NCBI GenBank assembly: GCA_030950825.1
Contig: JAUZQT010000163.1
Coordinates: forward strand, 1 to 39,225
Origin: Mariprofundaceae bacterium
GTDB lineage: Bacteria > Pseudomonadota > Zetaproteobacteria > Mariprofundales > Mariprofundaceae
Reading direction: 5' to 3'
Length of the DNA stretch: 39,225 nt
The position numbers and the translations under genes were made by a program. Each line of letters begins with the position of its first letter. Within the stretch, counting starts at the first letter, position 1. Under the pieces are notes generated by a model. That model worked only from the letters and a program-made list of their open reading frames with translations. It ran no database searches and was not told where the DNA came from. Below, piece by piece: positions 32,847 through 39,225 of this stretch.

Positions 32847-33569
32847 CTAAATTCCATCTCCAGATTCTCCTTCACCTTTCGGGGCTTTTAGCGAACTCAC
32901 ATGCAGACCGCACTCTGCTAAAGTGTCTTTATTTTCCCACCACCAACGACCAGCACGCGGGTCTTCACCCATGCTAATTGCCCGTGTGCACGGCTCACAA
33001 CCAATGGACACATAGAACGCATCATGCAATTTATTGTATGGCAAATCATGTTCACGAATATATGCCCATACATCTTTTTCTGTCCAATTGCGCATTGGAT
33101 TATATTTTTTCAAGCCATACACAGGGTCATCTTCCACAGGCGCAATATCACCACGGTTTTTCGCTTGATCTTTACGCCGCCCCGTTATCCACGCTTCCAT
33201 GCCATGTAATGCTTTTTTCAAAGGCTGAACCTTGCGCACTTGACAACATAGCTTTCGATTTTCCACGGATTTCTGGAATAAATTCACACCATACTCGTGT
33301 ACCATGGCCTGCACCGCACCCGCATCTGGAAAAAGAATATGCAACATATTGCCATAACGCTCACGTAGCGCATCCATTAAATCATACGTTGGCTGTGGTA
33401 AACGACCTGTATCCAATGTCACAATGCGAATGTCCAAATTATAACGACAAATCAGGTCAATCAATACAATACCTTGCGAGCCCAAGCTGCATGAATACAC
33501 CAACTTATCGCCATGCTTATCCTTGGCTTCTTGTAGTAAGGTCACTGCCTCATCCATCAAAAGCTTCAT
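32847..33569 (-). CDS. cysH: Assimilatory APS reductase (CysH family, [4Fe-4S] type)
   Basis: Reduces adenylylsulfate to sulfite with thioredoxin, 240 residues. The cysteine pair in ENRKLCCQVRKVQPL and the later CEPC give the CC...CxxC cluster ligands that mark APS-using enzymes. The catalytic cysteine is in LAECGLHVSS near the C-terminus. The PP-loop-like VYSCSLGSQGIVLIDLI and VTLDTGRLPQPTYDL are present. The ATG at 33569 has GGAGG four bases upstream and overlaps the upstream stop by four bases (ATGA), so it is preferred over a start at 33605. Confidence 0.94.
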   Translation of the reverse strand: MKLLMDEAVTLLQEAKDKHGDKLVYSCSLGSQGIVLIDLICRYNLDIRIVTLDTGRLPQPTYDLMDALRERYGNMLHILFPDAGAVQAMVHEYGVNLFQKSVENRKLCCQVRKVQPLKKALHGMEAWITGRRKDQAKNRGDIAPVEDDPVYGLKKYNPMRNWTEKDVWAYIREHDLPYNKLHDAFYVSIGCEPCTRAISMGEDPRAGRWWWENKDTLAECGLHVSSLKAPKGEGESGDGI

Positions 33570-36064
33570 TGAACCTCCAGTAATGATAATCCAACCACTG
33601 GCCACCAGTATGTAGAGACCAACATAAACAACACCAACGATGATACAGACAAAATCGCACCATATCGCAGCATACTACCGCCATTTAGGTAGCCACTGGC
33701 ATAAATCATAGCATTCGGTGGTGTACTCATCGGCAGCATAAAAGCAAAACCAGCCACAATGCCAATGGTTAAAGCCACGCCCACAGGATCAAGCCCTGCC
33801 GCCATACCCACAGGCATGGCAATAGGCAATACAATCGCCACTGCCGCCGCATTGCTCACACCCTCTGTAAAAAGCAGCGTCATCAGCACCAAAAAACCAA
33901 CCAAAGCCAAGCCCACTATATCCCCAGGAATCAAGCTATCCGCCAACCACACAGCCGCACCTGTATCAGAGAGCGCTTTGCCAATAGCAATCGCACCGCC
34001 ATACATCAACACCACACTCCATGACACATGCTGCTCAATCGCTTTCCACTCCACCAGTCGCAGCACAAACATCAAAACCACCGCAATCAAGGAGATACTG
34101 GCCAGCGTATTCGCATGCCCTGCCAGCATCCATGCCAATACCGTGGATAAAAGCAGGATCGCCATCAACCAGCCTTTGACACCCAATCCGCCCAATTCCA
34201 AACGACGCTGGGCAAAGCGGTTTCGTACCTGATCCAAATCCAATGACACCGATGCAGCCATGCGCATCAATAAGTACAGGGCAACCGATAATACGCCAAT
34301 CACCAATGGCAATGCTGCCAAAGTCCACTCTAAAAATGAAAAGGATTGACCCGTAAGCTCACTACTCAAGGCCAAAGCCAAAGGCCCACGTGCTCCACCA
34401 AGCAAGGTAGTCACACCGCCAATAATGGCTCCCCATGCCAGTGCGAAAAAAATTGCTTGGGCATAAATATGACCTTTTTTCAAATCCAAACTACGCACAA
34501 TTTCCCAGGCTATCGGCAAAAACAATGCCGCCACGGCGTGCTCTGGCATCACACAGGCCATCAAGGCCGGCAACAATAACATCGCGCATAAAAGTTGCTT
34601 GGGAGTATTGGCTACGCGATCCAACATCGCCAAGGCTACACGCTCAGATAAACCGCTTTGCATCACCCCTGCAATCAACATAAAGGCACCAAGAATAAAA
34701 AACACCGCTGGATTGCCAAATAGTGCAAACACATCGGCGGCTGGCATCACCTCCAAAAGCGGTAATAATGCCATACCCAATAGGGATGTAATGGCCAGCG
34801 GCAACAGCTGCGTCACCCACAACACCAAACACAATAAAAAAACCAGCAAGGCATGCCAGCCCTCCGAGCTTAAACCTTCAGGCGCGTTGGATAGAACCCC
34901 CACGAAAAAAGCCAAAACAACCACAAACATGGCGGCAAACGGTGCGGCTTCCGCAGCCAACACACGGTGAAAAGGTCGACGATCAGATTTTTCGCCCTTA
35001 CCAACCCGCAAATGCCTGCGAAAGCTATCTTGCCAACCAGCCCAGCGCCTGCCAAACGATGAAACCACCCAGCGCTCGGATAAAGCAGGCTGCTCACCAT
35101 CCAAAACACGGCTTTCCATCGGTGTTAATACACGCCCCATATCACGCAAACGATGGGTAGGCAAACCTGATGTTTCCAATAACTGATACTGCAATAATAG
35201 GGCTTTCTCAACATCATCCAACGATGGTATTTTTACATCTTGTAAAGGTGTTCCAGGCAAAGGTCGAAAGGGAATCAATAATGGTACAATGCCTTTATCC
35301 ACCAAACTTCTCAAGCCATCTAGGGTTGATTTCAATGGCTCCAGCCCTACAATCAAATGGCTTACCACTGCTCCTGAGCGAAAAACTTTACGCGCATGCT
35401 CTAATGCCTGCCAAATAGCATCCTGACCACCCTGTTGCTGTTTACCTGGGCAAATCTCTGTAAAACACTCCCCATCAAAAACTTCCAAGTTACAAATAAA
35501 AATATCCAAACCCGCTGCATACAAGGCATCAATCACACTGACATCTTTCGGTGCAACCGTTTCTAGGGCAATCTGACGGTGCCCCAAATGCCTGCGGAGC
35601 AAGGCAATCACAGGAATTAAATCCGATAATCCAGCATGATCATTGGCACTGAAACCATTGTACAAGTAAACGGTATCAATTTCACGCTCATTCAAAGCAG
35701 CCAGAACAACTTCAACCAATTCCAAGGCATCACGCAATGGCGGTTTCTCTTCATTCAACATCGAATCAAACTGGCAATAGCCACATGCTTGATTTTCTTG
35801 CGCAAAAAAACCACAGCCCATAAACGGCTGCAAAATCAACAAACGGTCATGCAGAGAAGCAAAACTTCCCATTCGGGAGCCCTTACGTGTCAACTTACTA
35901 TAAAAAGTAGGGGCTTCAACCAGCTCAACTGTTTCCGATTCCCCACCACAGGACATGACAGCCATGCCATTATCCCCTACCTTTAAAGAAAAGCCACTGG
36001 CTTCTGTATACGGCTGACCAACGGGTACCGAACAAAAGTGCCCACTGGGCAGGCGTAAATCCAA
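33566..36064 (-). CDS. Radical SAM domain fused to SLC13 (DASS-type) transporter
   Basis: An 832-residue open frame as annotated from a TTG at 36064. Residues about 75-320 form a radical SAM-like barrel with cysteines C84-x9-C94-x2-C97 (FMGCGFFAQENQACGYC), an Elp3-like spacing rather than Cx3Cx2C. From about 370 there are roughly eleven to twelve membrane helices of the SLC13/DASS family, including FGNPAVFFILGAFML and EGVSNAAAVAIVLPI. The first SNT-like motif is altered to MPEHAVAALFLPI. SLC13 members carry sulfate or dicarboxylates; its place between sulfite reductase and cysH suggests sulfate or sulfite. The reading frame continues upstream to an ATG at 36199 except for one in-frame TAA at 36071-36073. 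It may thus be a recently broken gene or restart at the TTG. Confidence 0.8.
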   Translation of the reverse strand: MDLRLPSGHFCSVPVGQPYTEASGFSLKVGDNGMAVMSCGGESETVELVEAPTFYSKLTRKGSRMGSFASLHDRLLILQPFMGCGFFAQENQACGYCQFDSMLNEEKPPLRDALELVEVVLAALNEREIDTVYLYNGFSANDHAGLSDLIPVIALLRRHLGHRQIALETVAPKDVSVIDALYAAGLDIFICNLEVFDGECFTEICPGKQQQGGQDAIWQALEHARKVFRSGAVVSHLIVGLEPLKSTLDGLRSLVDKGIVPLLIPFRPLPGTPLQDVKIPSLDDVEKALLLQYQLLETSGLPTHRLRDMGRVLTPMESRVLDGEQPALSERWVVSSFGRRWAGWQDSFRRHLRVGKGEKSDRRPFHRVLAAEAAPFAAMFVVVLAFFVGVLSNAPEGLSSEGWHALLVFLLCLVLWVTQLLPLAITSLLGMALLPLLEVMPAADVFALFGNPAVFFILGAFMLIAGVMQSGLSERVALAMLDRVANTPKQLLCAMLLLPALMACVMPEHAVAALFLPIAWEIVRSLDLKKGHIYAQAIFFALAWGAIIGGVTTLLGGARGPLALALSSELTGQSFSFLEWTLAALPLVIGVLSVALYLLMRMAASVSLDLDQVRNRFAQRRLELGGLGVKGWLMAILLLSTVLAWMLAGHANTLASISLIAVVLMFVLRLVEWKAIEQHVSWSVVLMYGGAIAIGKALSDTGAAVWLADSLIPGDIVGLALVGFLVLMTLLFTEGVSNAAAVAIVLPIAMPVGMAAGLDPVGVALTIGIVAGFAFMLPMSTPPNAMIYASGYLNGGSMLRYGAILSVSSLVLFMLVSTYWWPVVGLSLLEVQ

Positions 36065-36070
36065 TGTTGA

Positions 36071-36199
36071 TTAGGCACTATTGGATTGCGCCAACCAACG
36101 CGAGCTATTGGGCAGGCCATCGGGCAGAGCTAGACCACGGCTCACCAAAGAAAGCTTGGTGCGCCCTGGATTGGAAAAAGGGTGAAGGTCGTTAGTCAT
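36071..36199 (-). pseudogene. N-terminal 42 codons of the radical SAM/SLC13 gene, cut by TAA
   Basis: An ATG two bases after the sulfite reductase stop opens a 42-codon frame (RTKLSLVSRGLALPDGLPN, SSRWLAQSNSA) ending in TAA. It is in the same frame as the 832-residue protein, only two sense codons from its TTG start. Position and frame suggest it was the true beginning of that protein. It could instead be a small leader peptide that couples translation. Confidence 0.65.
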
Positions 36200-36201
36200 G
36201 G

Positions 36202-38544
36202 TTAGATTTGAGAGATCTTCTCCACAACAATGCGCCACTGGCGATCAGAAAGCTGCTCTTTGATATGCACCTTCTGGCCTTGCTCTTCCAAAGATAGCGG
36301 TACATTTTCAATCGGTGCGCCATCATCAAGAATCACTTCCAGTTGCGAACCAATAGCCATTGAAGATAATTTGATTTTCGTTTTTACAAAATTCATCGGA
36401 CAAGCCACACCCGATAAATCCAAAGTCAACACATCCGAAGAGGATTCGCTTTCAGCAACGACTTCCTCAGCCGCTTCACCAGCATCAGGCACAGCAGCAA
36501 AACGTTTATCGGCCAAGACAAGCCATGCGCCTTGCACGTCTTTTAGCTTGGTCACACCCGCCGCAGGCTCTGCCAAATCAATACTCATCAATGCACTTTG
36601 CACAGCATTAAAGCATTGCGTCACTTCGACATCACTACCCGCATGGCTCATCAACAAAGCAAATACTTCAGAGTCATCTTCAGGCGCTTCACCGTAAGCC
36701 ACTAAGAATGCACGTGCTGTAGAAATTGCAGAACGACGCAAGGCTGTTTGCGCTTCTGCCCAGAACATCGCATCGGTATGGGCGCGTGCAATCAACAACT
36801 CATATTCCGCTTCTGAAATCAAGGCATCCGACATCGAAAGTACTGCGCCTGCACATTCGCCTTTTTTATTGCCTTTGGTATTAAAGGCTTCGTTCTCACT
36901 CCAATCGTAAATCAGACCTTCCACTTCGCCCGCATCGGCTTTAAATGGTGCCAAAATATCAGACAGTCCTTCTTTACCCAAACGCTCAGCCCAGTCATGC
37001 ATTGTTTCAGTTTCGTTACGCCCATCTTTATAAGCGTTCAATACCGCAATACCTGCTTCTGGTGCATATTTGGCTGGCACCCACTCCGAAGCAAATGCAA
37101 ACGGTTGCCCCGCCACACCTGAGCCTCCAACATGCAATTGATAATGCGGCACTGGCTGACCTGCGACCTTCTTAGCCATACCATGAAAACCCAAGTCCGC
37201 AATATGATGACGACCACAAGAATGCTGGCAGCCCGATGCCTTCACCGTGATACCTGCCAAGGTTGGATCCTGTTTCAAATCAACCATGAGCGGTTGCAGA
37301 GCTTGTGCCAAACCGCGACTGGAAGTAATGCCCAAACGGCAGGTTTCAGTGCCTGGACAAGCCGTAATATCCGAAATGCCACGCGCAAATGAAGTTGGAA
37401 TACCCGCATTACCAAGCATTTCCACCACATCATCCACTCTTTCAGCATGCACACCGACAATAACCAGACCTTGCTCGGTGGTCACACGCAGCTCTTTGCT
37501 CGCTCCCAAACGTGCTGCTTCAGCTACTGCACGACACTGCAATGGTGTTAAATCACCACGGAACACATTCAATAAAATAGATTTCTTGCCATCATGCTGA
37601 TCCACCACACCACTTTCATTAAATGGCATCGCATCCGTCGGCGTACGCCAATTCGCGTCGCTAAAACCAGCATCATCCTTATGCGTGGATTCAATCACCG
37701 CACGTTGTTTTTTGTACTCTTCAATAAAGCCTTCCGTGCCAAGTTTTTGCATCACATATTTCATACGCGCACGGGCACGACGTTTGCGATCAGAGTACTT
37801 GAAGTGAATGCGCATCAATGCCTCGCCCACCAATAGTATCTCGGATTCTTCAATGAATTCTTCCAATAAAATCGCTTGTACAGGTTGTGAAGACAAGCCG
37901 CCCGCAGCCCAAACCTTAAAGCCAGCCTTGCCATCTTTATGCGTGGCAATAAAACCAATATCGTGCATACCGCCCAAACCGCAATCAGTATCACAGCCAG
38001 AAAATGTCACTTTAAATTTGCGTGGAAACTGCTGACCAAGCGGGTGACGCAAAAAATATTCCGCGAATTTACGTGCATGAATGCTCACATCGGCATGTTC
38101 AGCAGGGCAACGGCCTGCCAAAAAGCACGTCGTAACATTGCGCACGGTATTACCGCAGGCTTCACGCGTGGTCAGGCCGATCCCATCCAATTTACGCAAG
38201 AATGGAACCACATCATCCAGAGATACAAAGTTCACCTGAATATCCTGACGCGTAGTAATATGCACCACCTTCTCAGGTGGTTCCTTTAATGTGCCATCCG
38301 TTGGCAGGCAACCACCATAAGACTCAGCACAATCACCCAACACTTCAAGCTGTTCAGGTGTCAAGTTTCCGCCTGGCAACTTGGCACGAATCATCTGCAC
38401 GCCTTCCTGACGTTGGCCATAAACACCCATTTGCAGACGAAATGGTGTAAAGCGTTCCTCAGCCATGGTTCCAGCTTTAAAGGCTTTGTAACCAGCTTCA
38501 AATTCATCAACATCAGCCGTGTGTGCAAAATCAAATGTCGTCAT
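36202..38544 (-). CDS. Nitrite/sulfite reductase fused to a C-terminal TusA-like domain
   Basis: A 780-residue fusion. Residues 1-550 form a two-half siroheme/[4Fe-4S] reductase with ferredoxin-like repeats. The C-terminal half has C396-x5-C402 and C439-x3-C443 (ACPGTETC, SGCQHSCG), the classic ligand set. The N-terminal half also has C140-x5-C146 and C184-x3-C188. A helical HEPN-like stretch lies at about 570-660. A TusA/SirA domain (about 705-775) follows, with Cys715 in SGVACPMNFVKTK, a sulfur-relay cysteine. Gene order indicates assimilatory sulfite reduction; nitrite as substrate is possible. There is no flavoprotein CysJ in the window, so the donor is probably ferredoxin. A GAGG about 12 bases upstream is weak. 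Confidence 0.88.
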   Translation of the reverse strand: MTTFDFAHTADVDEFEAGYKAFKAGTMAEERFTPFRLQMGVYGQRQEGVQMIRAKLPGGNLTPEQLEVLGDCAESYGGCLPTDGTLKEPPEKVVHITTRQDIQVNFVSLDDVVPFLRKLDGIGLTTREACGNTVRNVTTCFLAGRCPAEHADVSIHARKFAEYFLRHPLGQQFPRKFKVTFSGCDTDCGLGGMHDIGFIATHKDGKAGFKVWAAGGLSSQPVQAILLEEFIEESEILLVGEALMRIHFKYSDRKRRARARMKYVMQKLGTEGFIEEYKKQRAVIESTHKDDAGFSDANWRTPTDAMPFNESGVVDQHDGKKSILLNVFRGDLTPLQCRAVAEAARLGASKELRVTTEQGLVIVGVHAERVDDVVEMLGNAGIPTSFARGISDITACPGTETCRLGITSSRGLAQALQPLMVDLKQDPTLAGITVKASGCQHSCGRHHIADLGFHGMAKKVAGQPVPHYQLHVGGSGVAGQPFAFASEWVPAKYAPEAGIAVLNAYKDGRNETETMHDWAERLGKEGLSDILAPFKADAGEVEGLIYDWSENEAFNTKGNKKGECAGAVLSMSDALISEAEYELLIARAHTDAMFWAEAQTALRRSAISTARAFLVAYGEAPEDDSEVFALLMSHAGSDVEVTQCFNAVQSALMSIDLAEPAAGVTKLKDVQGAWLVLADKRFAAVPDAGEAAEEVVAESESSSDVLTLDLSGVACPMNFVKTKIKLSSMAIGSQLEVILDDGAPIENVPLSLEEQGQKVHIKEQLSDRQWRIVVEKISQI

Positions 38545-38608
38545 CTTGTTTTAACCTCTTAAATGAATGCCATGCTTCAGATTATTTCTGGTTTGTTCGA
38601 GTGCAAAG

Positions 38609-38646
38609 AGAAAACGCGCAGTGTGCTTTTGCACATGAGCGTTTTT
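38609..38646. terminator. Bidirectional hairpin between MoeB/ThiF gene and sulfite reductase
   Basis: AAAACGC...GTGTGC-TTTT-GCAC(A)...GCGTTTTT forms an interrupted stem with T-rich tails on both strands. It can end the leftward MoeB/ThiF transcript before the sulfite reductase operon. Confidence 0.6.
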
Positions 38647-38690
38647 GATGCAGCAATCGGACAAAACAGGGATAAGCTGAATTATGGCCG

Positions 38691-39224
38691 TTATTCGCCG
38701 AATTTTAGTTCGCAAGCTTGTTCGTATGTCACCAAGTCTGTAATCGTCGGATTATCACCACACAACGGACAGCCAGGGTCTTTACGCAACTTCAATTTTT
38801 TCCATTCCATGCGCAAGGCATCAAATACCATTAATTTTCCTGACAAGGAATCGCCAATAGCCAACAGTTCTTTAACCGCTTCCACCGCTTGAATCGTTCC
38901 GACAGCACCTGCCAATGCCCCCAAAATACCAGCTTCCGAACATGATGGAACCAGACCTGCTGGTGGTGGCTCAGGATACAAACAACGATAACAAGGCCCA
39001 TCTTTATGCACATGCGGTTTGTAGGTTGCGACTTGCCCTTCAAAGCGGAACATCGCACCAGAAATCAACGGCTTCTTCTCAAAATAACACGCATCATTCA
39101 CCAAAAAACGAGTTGGGAAGTTATCACAGCCATCGATAATCAAATCATATTCACGGATAATGTCGCGAATATTGTCTTCAGTAACAAAATAGTTATACGT
39201 ATTCACTTTCACATCAGGGTTCAA
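38691..39224 (-). CDS. MoeB/ThiF/HesA-family adenylyltransferase, C-terminal part
   Basis: The 5' end of the gene is beyond the window; 177 codons are visible. They cover the second half of the E1-like adenylation domain: YDLIIDGCDNFPTRFLVND, SGAMFRFEGQV, and the zinc site CYRC...CPLC. The GILGALAGAVGTIQAVEAVK helix is typical. Such enzymes activate the C-terminal glycine of MoaD, ThiS or similar sulfur-carrier proteins. A rhodanese domain, if present as in MoeZ, would follow CPLC; none does. The nearby TusA fusion suggests sulfur-relay chemistry, but the partner is not visible. Confidence 0.85.
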   Translation of the reverse strand: MNPDVKVNTYNYFVTEDNIRDIIREYDLIIDGCDNFPTRFLVNDACYFEKKPLISGAMFRFEGQVATYKPHVHKDGPCYRCLYPEPPPAGLVPSCSEAGILGALAGAVGTIQAVEAVKELLAIGDSLSGKLMVFDALRMEWKKLKLRKDPGCPLCGDNPTITDLVTYEQACELKFGE

Positions 39225-39225
39225 C

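Noticed and set aside
32978..33583. 201-codon + strand frame over cysH
   Set aside because: Antisense shadow of APS reductase, rich in His, Pro and Tyr, with no recognisable motif.
33759..34232. 157-codon + strand frame within the SLC13 part
   Set aside because: Low-complexity Ala/Thr/Ser composition comes from reading the membrane helices in reverse.
36071..36073. Recoding of the in-frame stop as selenocysteine or pyrrolysine
   Set aside because: The codon is TAA, not TGA or TAG, and no recoding element is apparent.

Overview
The window looks like chromosomal DNA of a Gram-negative, iron-oxidising bacterium, most likely a zetaproteobacterium (inference). The main clue is a Cyc2-type fused monoheme cytochrome/outer-membrane porin at 21513-22760. 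Outer-membrane barrels, a single-POTRA Omp85 protein, RNase R and a moderate AT-leaning base composition fit. No rRNA is present, so placement below class level is not possible from the sequence alone.

Layout. 1-5621 (+): a TauE/SafE permease, then rpmE-rplU-rpmA, obgE, proB and proA. 5622-8280: a gene-poor stretch holding a 167-bp palindromic MITE-like element, a short histidine kinase (-) and a REP-associated tyrosine transposase, RAYT (-), flanked by inverted repeats. 8380-11896 (-): cell-envelope and poorly known genes. 11959-17401 (-): TM2 protein, DUF4177 protein, trmFO, a short ArgA-like acetyltransferase, recN, nadK and a membrane-anchored diheme cytochrome c. 17559-18122 (+): a Urate_ox_N membrane protein. 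18263-20431 (-): rnr. 20489-20576 (+): tRNA-Leu(CAG). 20687-23330: an accessory patch with hicAB, cyc2, a small coiled-coil/TM gene and many REP-like arms. 23360-30377 (-): gpmI, birA, nadC, a membrane protein, pnp and rpsO. 30559-38544 (-): a sulfate-assimilation operon. 38691-end (-): a MoeB/ThiF-family gene cut by the window edge.

How the genes work together. The operon at 30559-38544 reads sulfite reductase-TusA fusion, then a radical SAM/SLC13-transporter fusion, cysH, cysD and cysN. CysDN make APS, CysH reduces it to sulfite, the siroheme enzyme reduces sulfite, and the SLC13 half is a plausible anion importer. The fusion is the most unusual protein here. Its reading frame starts two bases after the sulfite reductase stop but is cut by an in-frame TAA at codon 43.

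The second main theme is a RAYT/REP system. Inverted arms sharing the core GGGGTCAG occur beside the RAYT, beside rnr, on both sides of hicAB and on both sides of the small gene after cyc2. Two further repeat families are a 68-bp intergenic repeat (four clear copies) and the MITE with a possible solo end after pnp.
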